Shown: piece by piece, positions 18,196 to 29,100 of the stretch
How the letters are laid out: each line of letters starts with the position of its first letter
Position numbering within the stretch: the first letter of the stretch is position 1
Origin: Colwellia_A sp041890515
GTDB taxonomy: Bacteria; Pseudomonadota; Gammaproteobacteria; Enterobacterales; Alteromonadaceae
NCBI GenBank assembly: GCA_041890515.1
Contig: JASDWX010000081.1
Location: forward strand, 1 to 55,872
Length of the DNA stretch: 55,872 bases
Direction of reading: 5' to 3'
The notes under the pieces: generated by a model
The model's input: the letters and a program-made list of their open reading frames with translations, nothing else
What the model was told of the DNA's origin: nothing
The model's database searches: none
Made by a program: the position numbers and the translations under genes

Positions 18196-18420
18196 CTAGG
18201 AATGAATAATTGTTGGTATTTTTCCATTCTCAGGTAAACCTATCCATTGAAGATCTATGGAAAAAATAGTGTCTAAAGGAAGCTGTTTAATAAACTTGTC
18301 GAGTTTTTGTTTCAGCTTTGTGCCAGCAGAATTTTTATAAACCGCAAAACTCGCAGTTACCTTCCGGATAGATTGGTAATAAACCCCTGATATTTTTTTA
18401 TTGCAATAACGTCATCACTG
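18196..18420 (-). pseudogene. Decayed C-terminal gene fragment
   Basis: The minus strand of this intergenic stretch has coding character. One frame runs from about 18400 to a stop at 18196-18198 and reads ISGVYYQSIRKVTASFAVYK, then KLDKFIKQLPLDTIFSIDLQ and WIGLPENGKIP. Upstream of a run of seven A residues (complement of 18393-18399) the matching reading continues in another frame (SSDDVIAIKK). That suggests a frameshift in a longer ancestral gene, perhaps a periplasmic substrate-binding protein; the family is a guess. No start codon or ribosome site remains. Confidence 0.4.
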
Positions 18421-18443
18421 CTACTCTTTCAAATACTCAGACA

Positions 18444-19619
18444 TCAATACGACGCTTTACTTGGTTGTCTCTGGGTTTTTTTATCTTTCATGAATAAAAC
18501 AAACAAAAACCCTATGAATGCAGCAAATGCAGCAAGATTATAGGCAAGTTCACTCCCTTCCCCTCCTTGCCAAACAATGCCAGCGATATAAGCCCCTATT
18601 GCTCCACCTAAACCATAAACACCACCAATATAAATGGCTTGTCCTCGATTTTGTTGATCATCATTAAAATGTTGGTGGATAAATTGAATAGCAACACTAT
18701 GGTACAAACCAAAACTCAGCGCATGTATACATTGAACCAATACGAGAACCCATATAACATCAGCAAAACCACCTGTCATAAACCAGCGTAAAGATGTTAG
18801 CAAGATACTGACAGCCAATAACGTTTTATGGCGAAAATATCGAAAAAACACACTTGCATAAATAAAAATAAGAATTTCAGCTACAATAGAAATGGTAATA
18901 AATATACCCACAGCGAATCCCGGATAATCAAGTTCTCGAAGGTAAAGCGCGAAAAAACCGTAATAAGGGCCAAAACTCATCTGTAGCATCAAGCCAGCAA
19001 TAAAAAAGAACAGAAACGATCGACTGAAAATTTTATCACTGATTTTCCTGTTGTTCTGTGAACGGCTTCTAGCCGTTCTAACCGGTTTCAATTTCATGCT
19101 TGATAGAAATAAACCTGCTAAGACAAACATACCTAGATAGGTAAAGGCGTCAGCAGAATATCGTTCAATTAAATCACCCGCCACAACAGCCAAAAAAATA
19201 AAACCAATGCTTCCCCACAAACGAATACGTGCATAAATTTTTACACTTCGCCGGATAGTGTTAAGGGTGAGTACTTCAAGTTGAGGTAAAACAGCCGTCC
19301 AGAACAGACTAAAAACAGCTAAACAAAAAACAATGGGCCAAAACCCGTTTAACCAAAAAAGTAGTGTAAAACTGAGCAATGCTAATAACGAGCCACTACG
19401 AATAATCGATAATTGTTTGCCCGATTTATCAGCAGCAAAAGCCCAAAAAGTTGGGCCAATAATTTTGGTTGCCGTAATAATCGCAAGAATTTCACCTATT
19501 TCTATTGAACTAAATTGTTTAGCATCAAGAAAAACAGGTAGAAATGGGACGATCAAACCTAAAATAGCGAAATACCAAAAATAACTCGACGATAATTTTA
19601 CAAATTTATCTGACGACAT
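18444..19619 (-). CDS. MFS transporter, HcaT/PPP-like
   Basis: The 391-residue integral membrane protein has about 12 hydrophobic segments, beginning YFWYFAILGLIVPFLPVFL. The AADKSGKQ loop between helices 2 and 3 corresponds to the MFS motif A position. The overall look (RLWGSIGFI, SFGLYHSVAIQFIHQHF) is that of the LacY-like/3-phenylpropionate (HcaT) branch of MFS. The substrate is not predictable. It lies 29 bases after aroC on the same strand and may share its transcript; this adjacency occurs in related marine genomes. Confidence 0.85.
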   Translation of the reverse strand: MSSDKFVKLSSSYFWYFAILGLIVPFLPVFLDAKQFSSIEIGEILAIITATKIIGPTFWAFAADKSGKQLSIIRSGSLLALLSFTLLFWLNGFWPIVFCLAVFSLFWTAVLPQLEVLTLNTIRRSVKIYARIRLWGSIGFIFLAVVAGDLIERYSADAFTYLGMFVLAGLFLSSMKLKPVRTARSRSQNNRKISDKIFSRSFLFFFIAGLMLQMSFGPYYGFFALYLRELDYPGFAVGIFITISIVAEILIFIYASVFFRYFRHKTLLAVSILLTSLRWFMTGGFADVIWVLVLVQCIHALSFGLYHSVAIQFIHQHFNDDQQNRGQAIYIGGVYGLGGAIGAYIAGIVWQGGEGSELAYNLAAFAAFIGFLFVLFMKDKKTQRQPSKASY

Positions 19620-19648
19620 TACGTATCACTTACATTAAATGGCATTCA

Positions 19649-20740
19649 CTAAGATTCAATATCTGGGGTACCGCTAATAACATCAGCATTTTGTCCACGA
19701 TGGCGTAAAAAATGATCCATCAAGGTAAGTGCTAACATGGCTTCGGCAATAGGTACTGCACGAATACCAACACAAGGATCATGGCGACCTGTAGTGATCA
19801 AGTCAGTAGCTTCACCTTCTAAGTTAATGGTTTTTCCACTCACGCCAATGCTTGAAGTAGGTTTCATAGCAATGTTCGCAACAATATTTTGTCCTGATGA
19901 AATACCACCTAATATGCCGCCACTATGATTACTTACAAAACCATCAGGGGTTAATTCATCACGATGCTCTGAACCTTTTTGGCTCACAACAGCAAAGCCA
20001 TCGCCAATTTCTACGCCTTTAACGGCATTAATGCCCATAAGTGCATGAGCAATATCTGCATCCATTCGATCAAAAATGGGTTCGCCAAGACCAACTGGAA
20101 CATGACTCGCTTGCACCATTATTTTGGCACCCACAGAGTTTTTCTGGCGCATAATATCACGCAATAATTCATCCAAAGCTTCGAGTTTACTTTCATCAGG
20201 GAAGAAAAATGGATTGCTCTCAACAATATTCCAATCAATATTATTCGCGCAAACATCGCCAATTTGAGTCACACAGCCCTTAATTTCCATACCAAACTTC
20301 TGTTTCAAATATTTTTTAGCAACAGCGCCAGCAGCAACTCGCATCGCAGTTTCACGAGCAGATGAGCGTCCGCCACCACGATAATCACGAATGCCATACT
20401 TTTGCCAGTAAGTGTAATCAGCGTGTCCTGGGCGGAAACTTTTTGCGATATCACCGTAATCTTTTGAACGTTGATCGGTATTTTCAATCAATAAACCAAT
20501 AGGTGTTCCTGTGGTTTTACCTTCAAAAACACCTGACATAATTTTAACTTGATCCGGTTCGCGTCTTGCTGTGGTAAAACGAGATGTGCCCGGGCGGCGA
20601 CGATCAAGATCATCTTGAAGATCTGCTTCAGATAATTCTAGACCAGGAGGACAGCCATCAATAATAGCGCCTAAGCCTAAACCATGGCTTTCACCAAATG
20701 ATGTTACGGTAAACAATTTTCCAAAGGTATTGCCTGACAT
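19649..20740 (-). CDS. aroC: Chorismate synthase
   Basis: The 363-residue enzyme makes chorismate from EPSP with reduced FMN, the last shared step of aromatic amino acid synthesis. Signatures: GESHGLGLGAIIDGCPPG near the N-terminus, the RRPGTSRFTTARREPD stretch, and RAVPIAEAMLALTLMDHFLRHRGQ near the C-terminus. It follows prmB with a gap of 53 bases, the same gene order as in E. coli. Confidence 0.99.
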   Translation of the reverse strand: MSGNTFGKLFTVTSFGESHGLGLGAIIDGCPPGLELSEADLQDDLDRRRPGTSRFTTARREPDQVKIMSGVFEGKTTGTPIGLLIENTDQRSKDYGDIAKSFRPGHADYTYWQKYGIRDYRGGGRSSARETAMRVAAGAVAKKYLKQKFGMEIKGCVTQIGDVCANNIDWNIVESNPFFFPDESKLEALDELLRDIMRQKNSVGAKIMVQASHVPVGLGEPIFDRMDADIAHALMGINAVKGVEIGDGFAVVSQKGSEHRDELTPDGFVSNHSGGILGGISSGQNIVANIAMKPTSSIGVSGKTINLEGEATDLITTGRHDPCVGIRAVPIAEAMLALTLMDHFLRHRGQNADVISGTPDIES

Positions 20741-20793
20741 GAATATATCTTCTCTCTGTTATTTAAATACACGATTACATTAAATCAAATGAG

Positions 20794-21738
20794 CTACTTT
20801 TGCTCAAAGGCTTGCCTAAAGCTTTTTGCATACTGCGTTAACTGTGCTTTGGTTAGCATAAACACACCATGACCACCATTTTCAAAGGTTAACCAAGTAA
20901 AAGGGACTTGCGGATAAACATATTCCACATGCATTTGTGAATTCCCGACTTCGCAAATTAGAACACCATTGTCATTCAAATGACTAACCGCTTGTGACAG
21001 AATTTCACGAACAATATCTAGGCCATCAATACCAGAACCTAAGCCCATTTCAGGTTCATGCAAATACTCTTTTGGTAATGCATCAACGTCTTCTTGATCA
21101 ACATATGGTGGATTAGTTACGATTAAATCATAACTCTGCCCTTCAACCCCAGAAAAAACATCAGACTGAATTGGAATAACTTGTTCTGATAAACCATGGT
21201 TCTCAATATTAATTTGAGCAACGTTCAAAGCATCCACAGACAAATCAAGCGCATCCACTGCAGATTCTGGAAAAGCTACTGCGCAAGCAATGGCAATACA
21301 ACCGCTTCCCGTGCATAAATCAAGAATACGCTGAGGAGGGTTTTCTTGAGAAAAATGGGGTGAAAAGTGATTTTTAATTAATTCACCAATAGGCGAACGA
21401 GGCACCAACACTCGCTCATCAACATAAAAAGGTAAACCGGCAGATTGAGCATGATTCGTTAAATATGCTGCTGGGAGCTGCTCAACAATGCGTCGCTCTA
21501 TTAAAGTAAGTACCGATGTTTTTTCATTTGACGTTAAACGACAATTAAACACTTCTTCACTTAACTCTGTCGGTAAGTTCAAAGCGAACATCACTAAGGT
21601 AATTGCTTCATGCCAAGCATTATCGGTGCCGTGACCAAAGAAAAGCTCAGCTTGATTAAATTCACTGGTGGCAAAACGTAAGTAATCACCAATAGTGAAT
21701 AACTCATCCTTAATTGGTGAAAAATCAACTTCGTTCAC
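20794..21738 (-). CDS. prmB: N5-glutamine methyltransferase PrmB (ribosomal protein uL3)
   Basis: The 314-residue SAM enzyme methylates a glutamine in ribosomal protein L3. The catalytic NPPY is in DLIVTNPPYVDQEDVD, and the SAM loop is ILDLCTGSGCIAIA. The longer N-terminus and the GLGSGIDGLDIV region fit PrmB rather than PrmC. The start is GTG with AAGAGAA upstream. It pairs with aroC downstream and is divergent from smrB. Confidence 0.96.
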   Translation of the reverse strand: MNEVDFSPIKDELFTIGDYLRFATSEFNQAELFFGHGTDNAWHEAITLVMFALNLPTELSEEVFNCRLTSNEKTSVLTLIERRIVEQLPAAYLTNHAQSAGLPFYVDERVLVPRSPIGELIKNHFSPHFSQENPPQRILDLCTGSGCIAIACAVAFPESAVDALDLSVDALNVAQINIENHGLSEQVIPIQSDVFSGVEGQSYDLIVTNPPYVDQEDVDALPKEYLHEPEMGLGSGIDGLDIVREILSQAVSHLNDNGVLICEVGNSQMHVEYVYPQVPFTWLTFENGGHGVFMLTKAQLTQYAKSFRQAFEQK

Positions 21739-21868
21739 ATTTATTCTCTTTTATCGATTAATTAACAAGTTATATAGCAGTATTATAACCTTTTGCTTGT
21801 TATTGCACACAGATGTTTTTAGAATTTAAGCTGTTTTCGATATTATCAGTAAGAATGTAGTTTCAAAC

Positions 21869-22426
21869 ATGAAATTTAAAGATGCATTGTCGCCCCAAGA
21901 AAAAGATTTATTTAAGCAAGCAATCGGCAAGGTAAAGCCCATTGTGCAAGATAAAATCACGCCGATTAAAAAGCAATTGCAAAATAAATCTTTAAAAGAA
22001 GCTAAAACTAAAGCTAATTCAAAGAAACAACAAGATGCTGAATTTTATTTTTCTGATGAGTTTGAGCCAAACTTGAATCAAATGGGCCCAATGAAATATG
22101 TTCGAGAAGATGTTGATAGCTTTGAAGCTAAAAATTTACGTCGTGGTCAATACGCTCCTGATCTAATTTTGGATTTACATGGATTAGATCAAAAAACAGC
22201 AAAGTTAGAAATTGCAGCGCTGCTTTATGCGTGTAAAAAAGAACATGCTAAGTGTGTTTGTATCGTTCACGGTTTAGGCTCAAGAGTACTGAAAAATAAA
22301 GTCCCGCATTGGTTAGTACAACACCCTGATGTAATGGCATTTCATCAAGCACCACTTGAGTGGGGTGGCAATGGCGCAATATTAGTACTTGTTGAGCTTA
22401 ACGATCGTTTCGCTGATATTCTTTAA
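21869..22426 (+). CDS. smrB: Ribosome-collision endonuclease SmrB
   Basis: The 185-residue protein has a lysine-rich N-terminal extension (about 1-90) and a C-terminal Smr domain. The domain carries the DLHGLD motif (LILDLHGLDQKTAKLEI) and the glycine-rich IVHGLGSRVLK. In E. coli SmrB cleaves mRNA between collided ribosomes and starts rescue. It is divergent from prmB, the usual arrangement in gammaproteobacteria. Confidence 0.95.
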   Translation: MKFKDALSPQEKDLFKQAIGKVKPIVQDKITPIKKQLQNKSLKEAKTKANSKKQQDAEFYFSDEFEPNLNQMGPMKYVREDVDSFEAKNLRRGQYAPDLILDLHGLDQKTAKLEIAALLYACKKEHAKCVCIVHGLGSRVLKNKVPHWLVQHPDVMAFHQAPLEWGGNGAILVLVELNDRFADIL

Positions 22427-22437
22427 TAAAACGTTAA

Positions 22438-22911
22438 CTAAAGAGTAGCGGGTGAAGTATGAGCAATTAATTGCCCTTTCATTGAGCTAATATCATAATT
22501 AATCTCAGCAATAGATGCTGTTTGAAATAGCGGTGCATGCAAACCCTCAGTAAACTCTGCAACTAAATAACTCACCAAGGGCATATGAGAAACAATAAGC
22601 ACTTTAGCTTGAGGGTTATCGATGAAGTTTACATCAATAAAATTATGCATTTTTTTTGCTGAATCTTCTGGCGTAATAAAATCAAGTGTTGTTAAAGAAG
22701 TTTGAGTCACTAAGATATTTTTTACTATCTTGGCGGTTTGTTGAGCGCGAACATAAGGACTAACAAAAATAGCGTCAAAGTGCTTTTTTTGATTAACCAA
22801 CCAACTTGCCATATTCTCGACTTCGAATTTACCATGGTTAGTCAATTCTCGGCTTTGATCAGAATGAGCCATCGCTTGGGCTTGACCATGTCGCATAACA
22901 AATATTCGCAT
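22438..22911 (-). CDS. sixA: Phosphohistidine phosphatase SixA
   Basis: I chose MRIFVMRHGQAQAMAHSDQS at 22909-22911, with GGAAA upstream, instead of the frame starting seven residues earlier. The 157-residue histidine-phosphatase-superfamily protein has the catalytic RHG (VMRHGQA) and the second His in VSHMPLVSYL. SixA removes phosphate from histidine phosphocarriers such as the nitrogen PTS protein in E. coli. Its stop is 11 bases from the smrB stop, so the two genes converge. Confidence 0.92.
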   Translation of the reverse strand: MRIFVMRHGQAQAMAHSDQSRELTNHGKFEVENMASWLVNQKKHFDAIFVSPYVRAQQTAKIVKNILVTQTSLTTLDFITPEDSAKKMHNFIDVNFIDNPQAKVLIVSHMPLVSYLVAEFTEGLHAPLFQTASIAEINYDISSMKGQLIAHTSPATL

Positions 22912-23126
22912 TAATTTTCCAAATAACATCATTTTTTCGGATCGTTGGCATTTTAGCGCTTATTTCGGTCTATAGTATAGATAATTAATAGAAAAATTAA
23001 GAATACAATAGACTCTAGTTATTGCATCAGGTAATTTAACTGGATAATTAAAATAATTCTATAAACAAACACTTACCTTTTCAGTGTTCTTCACAATAGA
23101 GGTTATTGCAGTGTTTACCGGAGCCG

Positions 23127-25913
23127 ATGTTGAAACAAAGCCCAAATGACACTAAGCAATATAAACCATTAACATTATCTAACGGCTTGCGTGTTCTATT
23201 AATTCACAACGAACAAACTCATAAATCAGCTGCAGCATTGGCGGTGAATGTAGGGCATTTTAGTGACCCAAAAGACAGAGAAGGTATCGCTCACTTCTTA
23301 GAACACATGTTGTTTTTGGGCACAAAACCTTATCCTGACGGCAGTGAATATCAGAAATATATCAGTCAACATGGCGGCAGTAATAATGCCTGGACAGCCA
23401 CAGAACACACCTGCTTTTTCTTCGATATACACCATCAACATTTCACACACGCTTTAGATCGCTTTAGCCAATTTTTTATTAGCCCATTACTTTCCAAAGA
23501 GTTTGTTGAAAAAGAGCGTCAAAATGTAGACGCTGAATTTAAACTCAAACTCAAAGATGATATTCGCCGGCTGTATGATGTTCACAAAGAAACCATTAAT
23601 CAAGAACACCCTTTTTCCAAATTTTCTGTCGGATCTATCGATACATTGGCCGATAGGAAAGAAAGTGATTTAACAATAGAAATACGTGATTTTTTTAATC
23701 AACATTATCGCGCGAACATCATGACACTTGTTTTAGAAGGGCCACAAACACTTGATGAATTATCAACATTAGCCATTGCTAAGTTTACGGATATAAAAGC
23801 AACAACCTCTTTGCATCCAGTAATTGATACTCCACTTTATTTAGCAGATCATCAGCAAATCAAAATCAATGTAAAACCTGTAAAAAACGATCGTCAACTG
23901 ATTGTTAGTTTTGCAATGCCAAGTATTGATCCTTATTACCGTAATAAGCCGGAATCTATTTTAACTTACTTACTTGGCCATGAAGGCGAAGGGAGTATTT
24001 TGTCTTATCTTAAAAAGCAAAGTTGGGCGTTAAATCTAACCGCTGGCTCGGGAGTGAATGGTTCAAACTTCAAAGATTTCAATTTAAGTATCGCCCTTAC
24101 TGAGTTAGGGCAGCAACATATCAATGACATCATTAGCAGTATTTTTTCTTATATCAACTTAATGAAAAGCGCACCTATCAATGATTTTTATTACCAAGAA
24201 AAACAAGCAATAGCCAATTTATCATTTGATTACCAAGAAAAACTAAAACCTCTAGACTCAGTTTGTCAATTGGTTATTAATATGCAGCATTATTCGCCCG
24301 ATGATTACATTTATGGCGACTACATAATGAATGGTATGAAACAACAAGAAGTGAGTTTGTTGTTAGGTTACTTATCTGCAGAGAATATGAGAGTGATTCA
24401 TATTAGTGCTAACAATAAGTTTGATAAAAATAGTTTTTGGTATCAAGTCCCTTTTAGCATTGAAAATATTAGCCCTTCGCAAATTAAAAGCTGGGAGAGT
24501 GAAGCGCTCAAATCATATTTTTCTTTACCACTAAAGAATCCATATATTGTAAAAGACCCTAAAATATATGCGTGTGAGCAAGAAATTGATCCACAAAAAA
24601 ACATACCTAAATTAATTGAGAATAGTGACGGTTTATCCGTTTGGTATAAGCAGGACAATACCTTTAAAGTACCTAAAGGTTACATTTACCTTGGTATTGA
24701 TGCACCACTTACGATTAAAGACAGTAAACATATTGCGATGACACGGTTATTTGTCGACTTATACAGTGATGCTGTTATAGAACAACATTATGACGCGGAA
24801 CTCGCTGGAATTCATTATCATTTATTTTCGCATCAAGGTGGAATGACACTACAAATCTCAGGCATTAGCACTAAGCAAGACAAGTTACTCCAACAATTAT
24901 TGACAAGTTTAGTCACTGAGAATTTCACAGAAGATAGATTTGAACTATTTAAAAAACAACTCACCAATCATTGGAATAACGCGCAAACAAGTAAATCAAT
25001 TTCACAGTTATTTTCGATTCTAAGCTCAACAATGCAACCCAAAAATCCGACGAGTCATGCATTAGCGGTTGCCTTAGAGAAAGTGACATTTAAAGCGTTT
25101 ATTACATTTAGAAAACAGCTCTTTGATGAAATCACGATTGAAGCATTAATGCATGGAAATTGGCTAATTAAAGATGCAGAACACTTTAGTCATTTGCTAA
25201 AGTCTGTATTTAATCATCATTATGCGACTAAATATGCTGTAAAAGTACCCGTACTTGATATTGAAGGACAAGGTGACATACATCTTCCGCTAGAGTTACC
25301 TGAACATGACCATGCTGCTGTTATTTATTACCCCTTTGTTGAAAAAGATTTAAAAACAATCGCTATCACCATGATCACGAGCCAAGTATTATCTCCACTT
25401 TTTTTTCAAGAAATGCGAACGGAAAAACAATTTGGATATTTGGTCGGTGTTGGGTTTATTCCAATTAATCGCTACCCTGGTATCGCTTTTTATATACAAT
25501 CCCCCGATACAGATGCAGACACTTTAGTAACAGAAATAAACGGTTTCATTATTAGTGCTCAAGAAAACTTAGCGCTTTTATCTAATGATGATTGGCAAAA
25601 CATACAACAAGGTTTAGCGAGTCAATTACAAGAAAAAGATTCTAGTTTACGGATAAAAAGTCAACGGTTTTGGGCCTCTATCTGCAATAAAGAAACAAGT
25701 TTCAATGAAAAAAAACAATTGATTAAAGTTATTTTATCATTAACCATTAACGATATTAGCCAATTTTTTACCGATCAACTTATGGTGAATGATAAAACTG
25801 ACAGAATAACCTTAGCAAGTTACCAAGAAAGTACTGAAGAGAAGAAGAAAAATAGACTCCATCATAATGAAAAGGTTAAAAAAACATTAGAAAACTGCCA
25901 AAGAAAATATTAA
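23127..25913 (+). CDS. Insulinase-family protease (pitrilysin-like, M16A)
   Basis: I chose the ATG at 23127, preceded by CGGAG, over a TTG at 23106. The 928-residue protein has HFLEH near residue 60 (GIAHFLEHMLFLGT) and the third ligand in ERQNVDAEFKLK about 75 residues on. The whole length and HGGSNNAWTATEHTCFFFD are typical of pitrilysin/protease III (Ptr) and human insulysin. No signal peptide is visible, unlike E. coli Ptr, so it may be cytoplasmic. A FATKQFGYLVGVGF-like sequence (EKQFGYLVGVGFIP) near residue 780 marks the conserved C-terminal part. It is distinct from the lipoprotein M16 gene at 15236. Confidence 0.93.
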   Translation: MLKQSPNDTKQYKPLTLSNGLRVLLIHNEQTHKSAAALAVNVGHFSDPKDREGIAHFLEHMLFLGTKPYPDGSEYQKYISQHGGSNNAWTATEHTCFFFDIHHQHFTHALDRFSQFFISPLLSKEFVEKERQNVDAEFKLKLKDDIRRLYDVHKETINQEHPFSKFSVGSIDTLADRKESDLTIEIRDFFNQHYRANIMTLVLEGPQTLDELSTLAIAKFTDIKATTSLHPVIDTPLYLADHQQIKINVKPVKNDRQLIVSFAMPSIDPYYRNKPESILTYLLGHEGEGSILSYLKKQSWALNLTAGSGVNGSNFKDFNLSIALTELGQQHINDIISSIFSYINLMKSAPINDFYYQEKQAIANLSFDYQEKLKPLDSVCQLVINMQHYSPDDYIYGDYIMNGMKQQEVSLLLGYLSAENMRVIHISANNKFDKNSFWYQVPFSIENISPSQIKSWESEALKSYFSLPLKNPYIVKDPKIYACEQEIDPQKNIPKLIENSDGLSVWYKQDNTFKVPKGYIYLGIDAPLTIKDSKHIAMTRLFVDLYSDAVIEQHYDAELAGIHYHLFSHQGGMTLQISGISTKQDKLLQQLLTSLVTENFTEDRFELFKKQLTNHWNNAQTSKSISQLFSILSSTMQPKNPTSHALAVALEKVTFKAFITFRKQLFDEITIEALMHGNWLIKDAEHFSHLLKSVFNHHYATKYAVKVPVLDIEGQGDIHLPLELPEHDHAAVIYYPFVEKDLKTIAITMITSQVLSPLFFQEMRTEKQFGYLVGVGFIPINRYPGIAFYIQSPDTDADTLVTEINGFIISAQENLALLSNDDWQNIQQGLASQLQEKDSSLRIKSQRFWASICNKETSFNEKKQLIKVILSLTINDISQFFTDQLMVNDKTDRITLASYQESTEEKKKNRLHHNEKVKKTLENCQRKY

Positions 25914-26147
25914 GTCTGCCGATAACGTATGTGTGCTAGCAATATTGTGCGACTTAAGTATATTATTCAAATGAGAGTAAATGAGTTGACTTAGCACTAA
26001 CCATCATTTTTAATGTGATGTATGCAATATAAATAACAATAATAAATGAAATTGCTTGCTTAATTTACCCAGTCCAAACAGTCAAATATTTTTTTAGAGT
26101 ATTTTTATTCATGTTTATTTTAATATTAGTGGTGTAAATAAGCCTAA

Positions 26148-29100
26148 TTGAAGCTGCTATCCAAGGTTGTATTTGTGCTTAATGTTTTTCCCAATACTTA
26201 TCTCGTAAAATATCAACAATTTTTTCACATTTTTTGTGTGTTTATTTTTACAGTTATATTTAATATTCAATCTATTTCTGCTGAAGAAACATCAACAGAA
26301 AACCTCATCGCAGCAAATACTTCTTTATCAAGCCAAGCAGCCTTGAAATTTAAACATTTACTATCTGCTGACGGCTTGAGTCATAATAACGTATTTGACA
26401 TAACGCAGGATCACAGTGGTTTTATATGGATAGCCACTGAAGATGGCCTGAATAGATATGACGGAAAAAGTTTCGTACGATATCGAAAAAAATTAACTGA
26501 TCCTAACTCCATTGCAAATAACTTTATTCGTAAAGTTTTTGTTGATAATGATGGTGTTCTTTGGGTAGGCACTGAAAAAGGGTTAAGTAAATATAATGTA
26601 ATACATGATAACTTTGAAAATTTTTATCATGAAGAAGGCAATAATGAAACTCTAGTTGATAATGTTATATGGGATATTTATCAAGATAACGGTAGATATA
26701 GTGAAGAAAATAAGGAAAAAATTAAAAACCTTTGGGTTTCTACTTCACTGGGTATCCATAAATTTGATAAGTCTACTAATAACTTTAAACAAATCAAAAT
26801 TCACGGACTTGAAAATGATTTAAGAGAAATAAAAACTATTTATCAAGACTTGAAAGGAAACTTTTGGTTTGGCAGTTATGATAATGGCATTTTTTTAGTT
26901 AATAATGATCTAAATTACTCGGCCTCACTACAGAAGAAAAATAACAATTTTCGCATAACCATTCATGCCAATGCATTGTTTGATATCAAAGAAATTAACA
27001 AACAATACTGGCTAGCTACAGATGATGGTGTTTTTGTGTTAGATGAAAATTATAATTTAGTTGACCGTTATAGCACCACTCACTCAACCAATAAAATTAT
27101 TTCTGATAGAGTCAGGAGTATAGTTCTTGCAGATAAGTCAACGGTATGGATTGCTACTGAGAATGGTTTAAACATTGTAAATTTGAATACGAATAATATA
27201 AAAACAGTGCAAAATAACTCTCAGAATAAAAGCCTTTCAATTAACAGATTAATAAGTATTTTTAAAGATAACTCAGATAATATCTGGATAGGTACATATG
27301 GTAAAGGACTTAACTTCTTCATTAGCGGTAATCAGCACTTTCAGCATTTTTTATCCGACTCAAATGTATCAATAGAATTGTTTGCAATTTCCGCTGATAA
27401 AAGGTTATGGGTATACTCGGGGAAATCAGGTTTAGCACCAATAAAAAGTAAGCTTAATTCGAATAGGAACGTTTTACTTGAAGATGAATATATTTTTCAA
27501 GCTGTTCCCGATAATAAAAATAACATTTGGTTATATACCTTAACTGATAAACTATATATATATAATACATCCAAAAAAGTAGCTGTGGAATTAGAGAGTT
27601 GGTATAAAAAATCTAAGTATGATAGGAGTTATCAGTTTCAAATTATGGGTGAGTTAGTTTGGTTCATTGATAATAATGGGAAGTTAGTGAATTACAATAT
27701 CACTTCCAAAAAGTTTTTTAGAGTACAACCCAACAGCAGTGAGAAACTTAAAGGTATATATATAGATGACAATCAAACTCTTTGGAGTTTTTCAACGGAT
27801 AATCAATTAATTAGTATTGATTTATCTCAAACTAATAGTATAAAAGAGAGTTTAGTTTACTATAAACTTTCAACATTTAAAGATGTACCAGATTTTGATA
27901 TTAATAATATAATATCTTCAAATTCATGGGTATGGTTAAGTTCCGAGCAAGGACTTCTACTTTATGACAAAGATAAAAAAACTACGACATATTTAAATGA
28001 AGACAATGGCTTATCAAATAACTCAACATATTCAATAACGCTAGATAATAAAGAAAATGCATGGTTATCATCTAATGGTGTAATAAATTTAATTAATCCT
28101 AAGACTAAAAAAATCAAAGAATTTGGTAAAGATTTTCACCTTTCCGATAATGAATTTTATTCAAACTCGTCAATTAAAACATCAGACAATAGTATTTACT
28201 TTGGTGTAAATAATGGTTATTTAAAACTATCCCCTTCAAAGATTACAAATATCAAACAAACTATTAACCCTCCGATATTTACTGAATTACTTATTGCCAA
28301 CAAGCGTATCGAGATCGACAGGAAATTATCACTAACTCCAACAAATGAAATGAATAATTTTTCGTTGACAAAAAACCTAAGTCAATTACAAAAATTAACT
28401 TTGAAACATGAGCAGTCACCTTTTAGTATTGAATTTATTTCTCCAAATACAAAGTTTTCAGATCGAGTGTCATATCGTTATAGATTGAAAGGTTTAGAAA
28501 AAAATTGGATCGAAGCAGGAAAGGATAATTATCGGGCTACCTATACTAATCTTAGCGCAGGCGATTACATTTTCGAAGTAGAAGTTTCTGATTTATTGGA
28601 AACGGTTGAAAGCCAAAGAAACACTTTAAACATTCATATATTAGCTCCTTGGTGGCTTTCCAAAAGCGCTCTAATTATTTATACCCTGCTATGCTTTTTA
28701 GTTATTGGTTACGTGATTCAACAAATGCGCCATAAACGGCTATTTCATTTACAAATCCAAAAAAGTGAAGAGCGCTTGAAGCTTTCCTTATGGGGAAGTG
28801 GCGATGAAATGTGGGATTGGAATATTATCACAGGAAAAATATACCGTTCAAATATATGGGGGATTTTAGAGTTCCCTCAAGATGGAAAACGCAACGTAGG
28901 TGCCGATAAAACGAATATTAATGAACATGACATTGGACGTGTTCGTGACGCGATAAACGACCATTTTGATAACGGCACTGATCATTTTGAAGCAACCTAC
29001 CGTGTTAAAAATAAAGATGACAAATGGATATGGGTACTAGATCGCGGAAAAATAGTTGAACGCGATGAAAAAGGTACACCTACGAGGATGACAGGAACAC

